DNA of 64,000 nucleotides, from positions 76,807,401 to 76,871,400 of the forward strand of contig JAQMRL010000004.1 in assembly GCA_035578175.1 (NCBI GenBank). The letters run 5' to 3'. The position numbers and the translations under genes are program-made. Under the pieces are notes generated by a model that was not told where the DNA came from, made no database searches, and worked only from the letters and a program-made list of their open reading frames with translations. Below are positions 1-11,431 of this stretch, in pieces; positions within the stretch are counted from its first letter, which is position 1; each line of letters starts with the position of its first letter. This stretch comes from Catonia carolina. Its lineage: Eukaryota; Arthropoda; Insecta; Hemiptera; Achilidae.

Positions 1-30
1 AGTTGATGCGACCTAAATAAACCAACGAAT
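1..30 (+). repeat. 3' tail of an S1 SINE
   Basis: The first bases (GTTGATGCGACCTAAATAAAC) match the 3' ends of the S1 SINE copies at 46736-46912 and 49008-49172. The body of the element lies left of the window. Bases 30-375 are AT-rich with nothing recognisable. Confidence 0.4.
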
Positions 31-458
31 AAAAAACTATTTTTAAAATAGTAAAAAGAAAAAGTTAAATTTTAGGCGTAAAAAACCACTTTGTGTTGTT
101 GATATGAAGGTCATAATTATTCTATCTCTAATAAATAATAAATAAAATAATGATTCTGAGTAAGTTAACTTAAAAAAAAAATGTTAAAGGAATAGAATAT
201 TAGTAAATGCACAAAAAATGAATATCTGGAAGGCATTGACTGTTGTCTGCCAATGAATATATACTGCAACGAACTTGACCGCAATAAAATATTTATCTTA
301 TTGACTAAAATCTAGGTAGGCGTAGAAAAGTTGAATATCATTTTTATGTAATAATGCGTACGATTTAAATACCGTATATTTAAATCCAGTCTAAAATCTA
401 ATAAATCGTAACGGCAAAATGCAATAATTTTATCGCAAATAAAACTTTATATTACTTT

Positions 459-1211
459 TTTTTTTTTTTTTTTTTTTGATTCCCAATATTTATGTACTGC
501 CCATAACAGACAGGTGTAATATCAAATTATTTACACTGAATCTGTTAGTTGCAGGGCTAAAATAAATAGTTCTGTTTCTTGTCACATGGTCAGCCAATTA
601 AATGACTGAATCATTTAAGAACAGAAGAGGTAGAGAGGTAAAAGGCACTAATCAGAGTTATTTCCTCTGAAATTAATGAATTTCATTATACAGCCAGACC
701 CTGTGGTGAATGAAGTGAAGGTGTCATTTGCAGAATGGAAAATATGAGCTTTTCAGAGGGCCCGGCATGCTGATAAGTGTACTTTTCCATTCATTGAGGA
801 AGGCAATGGTAAACCACCTCACTCCTCGTTTTACTTTGTAAAACCTCTACAGGTTCAAACCAGCCTTTCGGCTGATGACCTAAACAACAACAACAACAAT
901 ATTTATGTGTACGTTGCAATCTGTTCAATTGAGAACAATAAGCAACCCCATGACCCAACGAGATGAGGATGATGTGTATGACGTGTAAGTGAGGTGTAGT
1001 CTTGTACTGACCCAGGTCGACCACTCCTGTGAGAGCATGGTTAATTGAACCCCAACCATCAAAGTACACCGGCAACCACTGTCTAGTATTCAAATCCGTA
1101 TAAAAGTAACTACCTTTACTAGGATTTGAACCAGGAACCTTCGTCTCCGAAAATCAGCTGTTAAACAGCTGATTTTGGCGACGACTTTACCTCTAGACCA
1201 TCCCGGTGGGT
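459..1211 (-). mobile_element. S3 SINE (tRNA-derived), split by a C element
   Basis: Minus-strand copy flanked by the 13-bp direct repeat TTTATATTACTTT (446-458 and 1212-1224). Read on the minus strand it has a tRNA-like head near 1120-1210 (GGTTGGTCTAGAGGTAAAG-type A box, GGTTCAAATCC B box) and ends in poly-A, the T run at 456-477. The internal palindrome AATCAGCTGT/ACAGCTGATT lies at about 1150-1178. The C element 496-897 is inserted into its tail. Confidence 0.75.
496..897 (+). mobile_element. C element (SINE-like, (AAC)n tail)
   Basis: About 400 bp, beginning ACTGCCCATAACAGACAGG and ending CCTAAACAACAACAAC. It is flanked by the 11-bp repeat AATATTTATGT (485-495 and 898-908). Other copies are at 9286, 19754, 22616, 26199(-), 27695, 31630(-), 35070 and 57161. 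It is non-coding and I recognise no tRNA head, so the promoter type is unknown. The target duplications and simple-repeat tail indicate retroposition. Confidence 0.75.
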
Positions 1212-1360
1212 TTTATATTACTTTAGTTTTTTTTTAACATAAGTACAGTATAGTCGCCGTAATCCGAACACGTAAGATATTCGACCTTTGCGGATTATCG
1301 ATGTCTACAATCTTACATTTCGGCAATATATTAAAAATACGATATACTGTATTAGGTTAA

Positions 1361-1510
1361 AAAAATCTGGTGTGAAACACTCACACGACGTTCTCTTGCC
1401 AATGCAAATAATGAACAATATAATCTAACATCAGTAATAAACATTACAAACAAACAAAAAACTAACTTCAATAAACATAACCTTATTTTAATTATGAGTG
1501 AATGATGCAA
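1361..1510 (-). mobile_element. HINE fragment (3' end)
   Basis: Begins AATCTGGTGTGAAACACTCAC and covers the first 150 bases of the family read from its 3' terminus, then stops at the local duplication at 1511. Confidence 0.7.
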
Positions 1511-1705
1511 AATTAAATCCACTCTAAATCTAATAAATCGTAACGGCAAAATGCAATAATTTTATCGCAAATAAAACTTTGTATTACTTTTGTTTTTGTT
1601 TTTTTTTAAACCAAAGTATAGATAGTCGCGGTAATCCGAACACGTAAGATGTCCGACCTTTGCGGATTATCGATGCCCACAATCTTAGATTTCGGTAATA
1701 AAATT
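1511..1705 (+). repeat. Local duplication, right copy (empty site)
   Basis: Uninterrupted version of 378-458 plus 1212-1345. It shows the sequence before the S3 insertion, which defines that insertion's borders. Confidence 0.6.
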
Positions 1706-1786
1706 GAAGGGCTTAGTGGATGAAGGTGCTATGAAACAAAAATATAGTTTTGAGAAAAATACGATCGAAATTCTAAGGATCCCATC

Positions 1787-1896
1787 ATTTTTTGAATTGT
1801 CTGACTTTCATTTTGGGCACTTGCATACTATTGCCCCTTCATGGAAATCTATATTATTATTGAATTTATGATCTTCAACTTTGCCTCTCAATTTTT
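1787..1896 (+). repeat. 110-bp perfect direct repeat, left copy
   Basis: From ATTTTTTGAATTG to CTCTCAATTTTT. By eye it is identical to 2836-2945, and the HINE at 1897-2835 sits exactly between the two. Confidence 0.85.
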
Positions 1897-2835
1897 ACTT
1901 TCTCCTGCCTATATGAATATATAGGAAGAAAAGTATTGTTTTCATGTCGATTTTAAGAAATCGAGTTTTCACCGGATTTATACGTTTTCAGACCCCCTGA
2001 ACCCAACAAACATGTTTTTAGCGATTGGTCTGTGTGTGTGTGTCTGTGTGTCTGTGTGTGAACAGAATATCTCAAGAACGGAACATCGTACGAACTTGAA
2101 ACTTGAAACTTAAGTTACATACCACTACCGGACGCGACACGAACATTTTCATCAAAATCGGTCAACCGGAAGTAGTAGTTTATTCGTATAATTTTTCAGT
2201 TTTTTGCGATTTTCTCAAAAACTGGTCCTACGATTTTTTTTAAAATCGCCTATTTTACTCAATTTTTTATTCTCTACAAGATAGGGTAGGCGCCATGTTT
2301 GCTGAAATTCTCGGTGAGGCTGTTTTCACGTAAAAACGTTGTTTTTTTAAGATTACGGCTTTAATATAAATTTTAGCGCAAAAACTTATATAATAAAAGT
2401 TGTAAAGAATTTAAAAACCTACAACTTCTGTTTCAAACATTTTTTTGTATAACGCTTAGTTTAGCGGTAATTTGCGATTTTCTGTTTTTTTTCTCACGAA
2501 AACGTGAGAAAAATCGATTTTTTTAACATTTCGGTCTTAGTATGCATTTTACGACAAAAGTATATATAATAAAAGTTATAGAAAATTAAAAGATCTACAA
2601 CTTTTGTTTAGAGCATTTTTCTCTACAGAGCCTAGTTTAGCGTGAAAGCGTGATTTTCCGTATTTTTAAGCCAAACTGAGTTCGATTGTCATTTTGCGTC
2701 ATTCACTCATGATTAAAATAAGGTTATGTTTTTGAGGTTAGTTTATGTTTATTTCTAATATTTTATTAATAATGTTAGGTTTATTATTAATCATTTGCAT
2801 TGGCAAGAGAAAGTTGTGTGAGTGTTTCACACCAG
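1897..2835 (+). mobile_element. HINE, near-complete copy
   Basis: Starts ACTTTCTCCTGCC and ends in the stem-loop GTGTGA-GTGTT-TCACAC followed by CCAG. It has a (TG)n tract at about 2031-2060 and the 3' subterminal repeat GGCAAGAGAAAG at about 2803. It is non-coding. It is flanked by a 110-bp direct repeat rather than a short target duplication. Confidence 0.75.
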
Positions 2836-2945
2836 ATTTTTTGAATTGTCTGACTTTCATTTTGGGCACTTGCATACTATTGCCCCTTCATGGAAATCTA
2901 TATTATTATTGAATTTATGATCTTCAACTTTGCCTCTCAATTTTT
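2836..2945 (+). repeat. 110-bp perfect direct repeat, right copy
   Basis: Matches 1787-1896. The DNA to its right (2946-3415) is AT-rich unique sequence with no recognised feature. Confidence 0.85.
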
Positions 2946-3417
2946 TTTATAACATTCTTATGATTGTAATCCCTTCCTTTATTCATTAAAAATTTATATT
3001 GCACACGTTCATTTCTCTGCATTTCTCTGAGATAGGACAAACAGTATTTACTGTAAATAACACAAAACAAATTTCTTATAGGCCTACGGCAATTAAAAAA
3101 ACATTACATCACACTTTTACTGATAAAAATAAATATATATTCCCATAGTTAAAGCTTTTATTCTAAAACGAAAATTTCTTGCATATTGAAGGAAGAAAAG
3201 TGCCAAATAATTATAACATCTTTATACACTAAAAAGCATAAATTAAGCAGTACATAGCACATAAATCCTCTAGTGTTGTCTTAAAATGTAGAGATAGAGT
3301 ATTCTATGTAATCTGCATAACTAAATATACATATAACGTCTTTACCAGTTACAAAACCTCAAATTTTGAAGATTGTTACATAGCACCTTTAACCACTTAG
3401 CTCATCAATTACAAACA

Positions 3418-4245
3418 CGATAAACTGTATTAGGATAAAACAATTGCTGTGAAGCACTCACACGACGTTCTCTTGACAATGAAAATAATGAACCGTGTAA
3501 CCTTAAGTAATAAAACATTGCAAACAAACAAAAAACTAACCTCAATAAACATAACCTTATTTTAATTATGAGTGAATGATGCAAAATGAAAATCATACTC
3601 AGTTTGGCTTAAAAATATAGAAAATCACTTTTTCACGCTTAACTAGGCTCTGTAGAGAAAAATACCCTAAATAAAAGTTGTAGATGTTTTAATTTTTTAT
3701 AAATTTAATTATACACTTTTTTCGTAAAATGCATACTAAGGCTAAATTTTTAAAACATCGATTTTTTTACACGTTTTCGAGAGGAAAAACACACAAAAAA
3801 TCGCTAATTACCGCTAAACTAAGCGTTATACAAATAAAATGTTTGAAATACAAGTTGTAGAAATTAAAATTTTCTACAACTTACTTTTTACATATTTTTG
3901 CGCTAAAATGCATATTAAAGTCGCAATATTAAAAAAACAATTTTTTTACGAGAAAAAAACCTCCCCAAGAATTTCAGCAGACAAGGCTCCTCCCATATAT
4001 AGTAGAGCATAAACAATTTAGAAAATAAGGCGATTTTTAAAAAAATCGCAGGAGCCGTTTTTGAGGAAATCACAAAAAAATGAAAAATGACACGAATTAA
4101 CAACTACTTCCGGTTGACTGGTTTTGATGATAATGTTCGTGTCGGGTTCTCTAGTGGTACCTAACTTAAGTTTCAAGTTTCAACTTCATACGATGTTCCG
4201 TTCTTCAGATATTCTGTACGTACAACTCACACACACACACGCTCG

Positions 4246-4280
<35 letters not shown>

Positions 4281-4687
4281 TAAGCGTTATAAAAAAATGT
4301 TTGAAATAAAAGTTACAGGATTTTAAATTCTCTAAAACTTTTATTGTATAAATGTTTGCGTTAAAGTGCGTATACGAGACAAAAGTTTCAGCAGACATGG
4401 TGCCTACCCTATCTTGTAGAGCATAAAAAACTTAGTAAATGAGGCGACTTAAAAAAAATCTTAGGAGCCGTTTTTGAGAAAATCGCAAAAAAGTGAAATA
4501 TGACACGAATAAATTTTTACTTCCGGTTAACCGATTTTGATGAAAATGTTTGCGTCTGATCCTCTAGTGGTATTTCATGTCGATTTCGAAAAATCGACAT
4601 GAAAACAATACTTTCCTTCCTATACGTTCCTACCAATATATATTATGTTGAACCTATATGAATAGGCAAGAGAAAGTAAAAAAGTGT
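3418..4687 (-). mobile_element. Rearranged HINE with a duplicated internal part
   Basis: Bases 3440-4278 run from a diverged 3' end (GTGAAGCACTCACAC) to the (CA)n block. Sequence then jumps back to an internal HINE segment (TAAGCGTTATAAAAAAATG, 4279 on) and runs to a disrupted 5' end at 4687. This is an old, internally duplicated copy. The short ORFs across the CA tract are artefacts. Confidence 0.65.
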
Positions 4688-4689
4688 AT

Positions 4690-5771
4690 TTTCTAACCGT
4701 ACCTTTTAATGTTTTCACGTAGTTTTCTTAAAAACTAACAACGATACAGTTCTGGGAATCATTTTTTTAAGTTTCCCAGGTTAAATCCATAAGAAACCAT
4801 TAAAAAATTTCCTTAATATACCTTCTCAGAATTTCAGTACGGCTTTATTTCACTCTTCCCCCAGGAATCATGGCGAAATCTTCAGCCAGGCATAACTTGC
4901 CAACGAACATTCCGGATTTATGTTTTTATGAATTTTTTTCTTACTGTAAGCTACAGAATCATCACTCTGATTGCCATGAAATTTTTAATTACCTTTATAT
5001 AACCACAGCAGGGTACCCCCCCCCCCCGAAAGTAATATCTGAAAAGTATTCATCTCATTGAAGAAGTAATTATTCATAATTATTTTATCTAATTTAAATT
5101 CATAAAACATAAACAAGTTACGAATGGAAAATCATTTTTTAATTTACATATCTTGGAAAATATTTTTCCAAGACAAAATAATATAATACATAATTTCATC
5201 TGCGCCATCCGTAGAATTGAAGAATTACCATTGCAGATTACATCTAGAATTCCAGTAAAATATAATTAACTTGTTTACATGTTATTTTATGTTTTAAATA
5301 AAAATAAATCTATTACGTATAAACTTATATTAAACCAGATTAATTACCAGGTAAATTTTTTTATTAATGAACCACTTTAATTATTTCGATGGGAATTCCA
5401 AATTAATGGATTATGTCAGCGTCTTTAAAAAAAAGTACATATTTATTTAAAATCGTAAGCTTTTAATGTGGACTCTGAAAAACAATCGTACAAATTACTT
5501 CAAAAAGGCAGTGGAAACATTGGCAACTATGGAGAACCGTTTGCTGTAGAATCACTCTACCAAAATCGAAGACGCAATCAAAATAATGACCGATTTTATT
5601 TCATACAATTTTCCTAAATTCTTATTGCAAGAACCTGTCATAATTATGTTTCTTTTTCAATCGTAAGATACCATTCCGCAACAAACGACCAAAGACGTAT
5701 GAATTTTATACTATATCCAACAGTCACTTGAGACTGTGGAAAAGACAGGCGATTCCAGTTTAATATTCTTT
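4690..5771. other. No gene seen
   Basis: AT-rich sequence with a C homopolymer at about 5018-5027. No ORF with recognisable similarity and no repeat ends identified. Confidence 0.5.
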
Positions 5772-5779
5772 GTATAGAG

Positions 5780-6571
5780 CAGCGGTTCCCAACCCGGGGT
5801 ACGCGACGAACCGGTTAGGGGTACACCGAAAATAAAGTTCAATGGCGGACTTGGTGGGTTTATTGTACTGACAAGCTTAATGCAAGCCCAGATCTAAGGC
5901 TTTATTTGTCGACATTTGAACCTGATTTCAAACAATTAAGTACAACAAAACAGCCTCAAGGTCACACTAAAAACGTGTTCTGAAGACGTTTCCTGGACTA
6001 ATAATTTAGTTTCAATACATCACAATTTTCATGTTAGATTTTGTATTTACAAATTTCAAAAGCATTTTGTATTCGATGTGAGTTTTTTTTTCAAAGTTTA
6101 AAACTAATCTGTCTTGTCTTAGATTAGAAATACTATAATTATAACTCTGTCATTAGTATTTTGATGTAAAATTAAGACCATACAAATGTTCAGTTTTCAA
6201 TAAAATATTTATTTTAAATGCTTGTGTTAACTTTCATTTTCCTTTGTTTAAATTTATATCTTAATTTGAACACAAAATAAAACGTACAAGTGTAAGTTAT
6301 ATTTTGCAGAATTTAAAAACTAACCAACGTATACTTACAGAAAAATACCATTATGATTATAAAAATAATAAATTTAGATTATGCAAAATATTTGGAAATA
6401 AATAAAAAACATATGAAAATATGCAAATTGATTAGAGATTAGCTAGTGATTAAATAGCCCCTACTTAGTGAAGTATTGTAGTTACAGTGATGTTACATTT
6501 TTGGGGGTACAAATTTTAGTTAAAGATTCACCAAGGGGTACGGGAGAAAAATAAAAGGTTGGAAACCGCTA
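5780..6571. mobile_element. hAT-type non-autonomous element
   Basis: Ends CAGCGGTTCCCAACC and GGTTGGAAACCGCTA are inverted repeats. The 8-bp direct repeat GTATAGAG flanks it (5772-5779 and 6572-6579). The 792-bp interior has no transposase ORF. Eight-bp duplications and CAG-type ends are typical of hAT elements. Confidence 0.75.
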
Positions 6572-6639
6572 GTATAGAGCAATACGCTCTCCGCTACTAT
6601 CTTTCCTACAAACATAGAAAAAACATAGAAAAAAGATAG

Positions 6640-6985
6640 AAAAAACTCTGATCTTCAACGTACTTAAACGCCGATTTTTATGAAAAGCCTGAACGGAGTA
6701 ATGGACGTTTAAAATCCACATTAACGGAAAACCGGCTAAAAACTGAGTACTTTTTGCGTAAATTGCTGGAGGTATCTCCGATTTCTAAATAAAACAATCT
6801 AAATCAAACCATTCAATGCAAGAAAGAACAGGCTTTAATTTAGTGTTGTGTTCAAAAATATTCGTTATTTTTTTTTTGAGATTAAGCTCTTCAAACGAGT
6901 GCGGGAAGGTGGTATGCTTCTAAGCGCACGCGATATAGCATGCTACATCGCAAGTTGAAAAAAAGCGCACGAGTGTGGACTTATC
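6640..6985 (+). repeat. E repeat, single arm
   Basis: Matches, in opposite orientation, the left arm of the foldback element at 9679-10840. It runs from AACTCTGATCTTCAACG to GCGCACGAGTGTGGAC. Confidence 0.65.
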
Positions 6986-7019
6986 TTTTCAGACCAGTAA
7001 AAAATATATTTCTCTTAAC

Positions 7020-7221
7020 ATTAACAAAATTATGTATAACCATAGAAAATTTAAAAACTTACAAATTTTATTTGAATACATATATTTTACTTACATATTT
7101 TTAAGTCCAACTGGGGTTGATTTATAGTTTGCGTCATTCACTCATGATTAAATTAGGTTATATTTTTCATTATTTATATTGCCAAGGCTAAGTCGTGTGG
7201 GTGTTTCACACTAGATTTTTT
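7020..7221 (+). mobile_element. HINE fragment (3' end), diverged
   Basis: Contains GCGTCATTCACTCATGATTAAA and the terminal hairpin region GTGTGGGTGTTTCACACTAGA. Confidence 0.6.
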
Positions 7222-7270
7222 GTAATACGTTTATATATATTTGAAGAATTCCGCATTGTAAAACCATACA

Positions 7271-7925
7271 CAGTCGGACCTCCATATATCGAAATTGTAC
7301 GTTCCTCATAAAAAATTCGATATATAGAAACTTCGATAAAGAGAAATGCTGTTTTTTTTCATTATCACTGCTACTTATATTAAGTGAGATTACTCGACTG
7401 TGACCATATTACCTTAAAACAGTATTTATTTACAATAAAGTTTGTTTTATTGTGAAGGGCAATTCTCCACAGAAAGAAAAACTTTTCTCTTTTGCTTAGG
7501 CATGTTTTTATCTCGTAACAGTTTTAGGTACCCATTTGAAAACTTCTTCGTCGTATTTACATATTTTTGATCGTACGTAGTATAAACGTATATATCACAC
7601 TACCCTTGTACGTGGACCACAGTGGTCAACGTACTGACGTACTGTATTGTCACGTTGCTCTCTCTCACTCACTCACTCTCTCTCCCCTCTCTTTCTCTCT
7701 CCCCCCTCTCTCTCTATCTCTCTTTCTCTGTTTCGGATTTACTAGTGTGTCATGGGAGGGCTATATGGAGTTCTATTTATATTTTCACTAAAATAAAATT
7801 CGATATATAGAATTTGTTTTCGATATACAGAAGCATTTTTCATTTAAAATTTCACGGGACTCAGGAAGTACTCGATTTATAGAGAATTTCGATATATAGA
7901 AGTTCGATAAATAGAGGTCCGACTG
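7271..7925. mobile_element. Tigger/pogo-type MITE
   Basis: Ends CAGTCGGACCTCCATATATC and, on the other strand, CAGTCGGACCTCTATTTATC, with TA on the right (7926-7927). The subterminal sequences are rich in repeated CGATATATAGAA motifs. It contains a (TC)n microsatellite. No transposase is seen. Confidence 0.65.
7655..7732 (+). repeat. (TC)n microsatellite
   Basis: Pyrimidine tract of CTCT and CTCC units. The two overlapping ORFs here are low-complexity artefacts. Confidence 0.8.
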
Positions 7926-7929
7926 TATA

Positions 7930-8705
7930 TTATTATAATTGACTTTATTTTTTAAAGTTAATTATTGAACATTCTTAATATATCTGTTGGTGATTCCACG
8001 TAAATTATTTTTTCTTATTTTCTATTGACTGACCAAACCAATTTTAATTGTATTAACATCCGTTTTTTATGTTGCTTTCCTTGAATTTTAAAGATAAAAT
8101 ACAACTTTACGTAGAAAAATATTTTATTCTTTTTTTGCCAACTCTTTGAGTCAATTAAGTAAATAAAAAGATAAAAATACTTTAACATGAAAACGACATT
8201 TTTGTAATAACATTTTTAAGTGTTTTTTCTTAAATAGATTTTCGAATTGCGGTTTCTTACATTATATATATATATACATATGAGTTTATGTGGTTTCATT
8301 TGTTCGTTTTGAGATGTTTTAATGCTTTGTCATATAAATTTAAAAAAAAAGTTGTAACAAGAATGTTTTCTTTTTTCCCAGTTAAATATATAAATTATAT
8401 AAAAATATGATCGGCATATCGTTTATACATACAGTTTATTAACTTTTTTGCGAATCTTATTGTAAAAAATTATTTAACAAGAATGTTATATGTTCCGTAT
8501 ATAAATATTTAAGCAAATTTAAAATATACCTTTTTTTTTAATTAACGTAGTACGTACATTTTTGTACTGGGCTTTAAAAATAAAAATAAACTGGGCATAA
8601 AAATTCGGGTAATTACTGTTATAAATGGCGGATGTTAAAAAAGTTCATTGTCATTTACTTTCATGAGACAATAAAGTTATAAATGTATTTGTAAAACCTG
8701 TATTT
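7930..8705. other. No gene seen
   Basis: Very AT-rich; nothing recognised. Confidence 0.5.
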
Positions 8706-8710
8706 ATTTT

Positions 8711-8861
8711 TTTTTTTAAAGATTGTTTTAAGTCGCATTATCCAGCTCGGTTATTAGCGTCAACAGTGGCTTCTAACTAGTGAAAATTTCCAAGCCGGTA
8801 ATCGAATCCGGGACTTCCGCGTTGTAGGCTAGCGCTACCACTACGCTACGGAGGGAGCCTA
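8711..8861 (-). mobile_element. S1-like tRNA-derived SINE
   Basis: On the minus strand the head reads CGTAGCGTAGTGGTAGCGC (A-box region) and the B box is GGATTCGATTACC, followed by a short tail ending in poly-A (T run at 8708-8718). It resembles the other S1 copies at 19023, 32270, 46736 and 49008. Confidence 0.6.
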
Positions 8862-8927
8862 TTTTTTTATTATTTCTTTACAAAAAACCATTACAATACA
8901 TTGGCTGCTTAATTTTACTTTAATCTA

Positions 8928-9262
8928 CAGTCCAGTCTCGCTTAGTTTGCTCCTAATGTAAACAAACAATGACGTCACTGAGCATGCGCATTATATTAAA
9001 ATGTGTACACGTTGATTAAAAAGTAACAACAAAATACTTTCAAAAGTATTTAAATACCTACAAAATACTTTTAAAAGTATTTTCCTAAATGAAATTGTTA
9101 AGCTTACATCATATCATGACTGATATTTTTAGTACTTAAAGGTAATTTAAAAAAAAGTTAATAGGAATACGACATCCGTAAAGTTGTAGACACTAGCGTG
9201 TACCCTGTAGGAGCTGGTTTTTGTTTGTTGACAGTAGGAGCAAACTAAGAACGGCTGAACTG
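8928..9262. mobile_element. MITE B, first copy
   Basis: 335 bp between TA dinucleotides. The ends CAGTCCAGTCTCGCTTAGTT and (other strand) CAGTTCAGCCGTTCTTAGTT are inverted repeats with the shared core TTAGTTTGCTCCTA. A second copy is at 48636-48978. Confidence 0.75.
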
Positions 9263-9285
9263 TACAACTGTTAAATTATATTTGC

Positions 9286-9635
9286 ACTTGATCTGTTTAT
9301 TCCAGGGCTACAAAAAATAGTTCCGTTTCTTATTACATGGTCAGTCAATTATATGACTGAAGCATTTAAAAACAGAAGAGGTAGAGGTGGAAAATACACT
9401 AGTCACAGTTATCTCCTTTGAGAGTTATGAATTTTATTATTATACAGCCAGATCCTGTGGTGAATGAAAAGAAGGTGTCATTTGCAGGGTGGAAAATAGA
9501 TATTTTTCAGAGGACCTGTCATGCTGATAAGCATACTTTTCCACTCAGTGAGGAAAACAATGGCCTAACTCCTCGTTTTACTTAGTAAAGCCTCTAGAGG
9601 TCAAAACCAGTCTTTCAGCTGATGATTTAAGCAAA
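9286..9635 (+). mobile_element. C element, diverged copy
   Basis: Matches the C consensus (ATAGTTCCGTTTCTTATTAC, AGAAGAGGTAGAGGTGG) with many substitutions; no clear target duplication. Confidence 0.65.
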
Positions 9636-9678
9636 CTCAAATTGCGGTTGTTGTAAAAGTACAATACCAATAGGTATG

Positions 9679-10840
9679 TCCACACTCGTGCGCTTTCTTT
9701 TTTAACTTGCGATTCGACATGCGATGTCGCACGCGCTTAGAGGCATACTACCTTCCCGCACCCGTTTGAAGAGTTTTATCTCAAAAAAAAAACATAACGA
9801 ATATTTTTGAACACCACACTAAATTAAAGCCTGTTCTTTCCTGCAATGATTGGTTTGATTTAGATAGTTTTATTTAGAAATTAATCGGAGATACCTCCAG
9901 CAATTTACGCAAAAAAGTACTCAATTTTAGCCGGTTTTCCGTTAATATGGTTTTTAAACGTCCGTTACTCCGTTCAGGTTTTTCATAAAAATCGGCGTTT
10001 AAGTACGTTGAATATCAGAGTTTTTTCTATAATATGAGTATTTTAAGTTAAATCTCATATTCCGTTTTAATATGCCGGCCATATTTTTAAAAAAAGTTCT
10101 TTTTTGGCTCCACATAAAGGTAGGGAAATTATTTTTGGATTGAACCATGCATTTTCACAACAGTACTAAGTCAAGCAAAGCGTTCATTTTTTTAAATGAA
10201 AATATCGTTAAATAATTCAAAATGAGCTACCGAATCAGTTGCAGCATGAAAAAACACAACAGTTTTTTTTTTCTAAACGCTATACTCGGAGCGGATACCG
10301 CTATAGAGCTCAGTTCCTCTCAAGAAGTTTAGAGGCTAATAGAATTTTTTATTAACACCACATAGGCTATCTATTTCTGATTACAAATGCAAAATACGAT
10401 ACATGGCACAATACTGCTGTAAAAATGCAAGGTTCAGTCAAAAAATCATTTTCACGGGGAGCCAAAATACATTTAAAAATAAAATGGCCGTTAAATTAAA
10501 ATGAAACATTAGACTTCTATTTCAAAATATTCAAACAGAGATAACTCTGATCTTCAACGTACTTAAACGCCGTTCTTTTATTAAAAGCCTGGACGGAGTC
10601 ACGGACGTTTAAAAACCACATTAACGGAAAACCGGCTAAAATCTGAGTACTCTTTATGCGTAAATTGCTATATCTCCGACTACTTTCTAAATAAAATAAT
10701 CTAAGTCAAACCAACCAACGCAGGAAAGAACAGGCTTTTATTTAGTGTAGTGTTCAATAATATTCGTTGTTTTTTTTTTAGATAAAGCTTTTGAAACGAG
10801 TGCGGACAGGTGAAATACCATGTTTCTAAGCGCATACGTA
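9679..10840. mobile_element. Foldback element E
   Basis: Left arm 9679-10190 and right arm about 10360-10840 are inverted copies with a short unpaired centre. The arms share ACTCCGTTCAGG, CGTACTTAAACGCC (as complement) and the more central GGCTCC block. The outer end is GTCCACACTCGTGCGC. No coding capacity is seen. The right end is cut off by the Tigger-type end at 10843. Confidence 0.65.
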
Positions 10841-10842
10841 AT

Positions 10843-10922
10843 ATTTTAAGGCCTAATATTTTAAGGGCCGGATTACTGGAGGTGCCGGACTACTGCACGG
10901 CCGGATTACCGAGATTCTACTG
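10843..10922 (-). mobile_element. Tigger/pogo-type solo end
   Basis: Matches the right end of the element at 32635-33394 (CCTAATATTTTAAGGGCCGG, GAGATTCTACTG then TA). Only this end is present. Confidence 0.6.
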
Positions 10923-10929
10923 TATTTGT

Positions 10930-11045
10930 GTCGGGTTTCCTAATGGTATCTAACTTCAGTCATACATAGACGCGCACAAACACGCTTCCACACACAGACC
11001 AATCGGTAATAACATGTTCTTTTGTTTCAGGGTACCTAAAAACGA
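10930..11045 (-). mobile_element. HINE remnant
   Basis: Diverged piece around the CA-repeat region (GTGTCGGGTTTCCTAATGG, then CACACACAGACCAATCGG). Confidence 0.5.
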
Positions 11046-11431
11046 GTATTATATTTATAATAAAATAATGAACAGCATCTTAATTAGAGGTGTAATTACT
11101 TTGGATGTTAAACAAACTCATCTTTAAATTTCAAGGCTGGGCCTACTAAATTTAATATAATTCGCCTATTATTGTTACGTCAAACAGAAATTAAGTTGTC
11201 TATTAAGCGGAACGAGTAATATAGCAATAATACTTAAGGTTATATTACATTATAATTGTGGTTTATGTACCCTAATACATCACAATACAATTCCAAACTG
11301 GTTGACACAAAACAAAACCGGTCATAGGCTAACACCTTGAGGAAATTTAGTCAAGTTCTACAGAGTTCAATGAATTGTCCAATCACTCGTCGCCACTCAA
11401 ACTGTGCAAATAACCGTTATAAATGTTACGA

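Larger units (their letters stand above)
378..1345 (+). repeat. Local duplication, left copy (split by SINEs)
   Basis: Bases 378-458 and 1212-1345 together match 1511-1705 nearly continuously. Both contain AAATCGTAACGGCAAAATGC and a block with GTAATCCGAACACGTAAGAT. The left copy is interrupted at base 458 by the S3 SINE; the right copy is the empty site. The CCGAACACG block resembles a Tigger-type terminal repeat, but no partner end is visible. Confidence 0.6.

Noticed and set aside
4124..4398. Frames rich in His-Thr or Cys-Val (also near 12866, 15470, 16885, 20360, 27563, 34225, 49915)
   Set aside because: They read through the CA/TG or GA microsatellite of HINE copies and differ in frame between copies.
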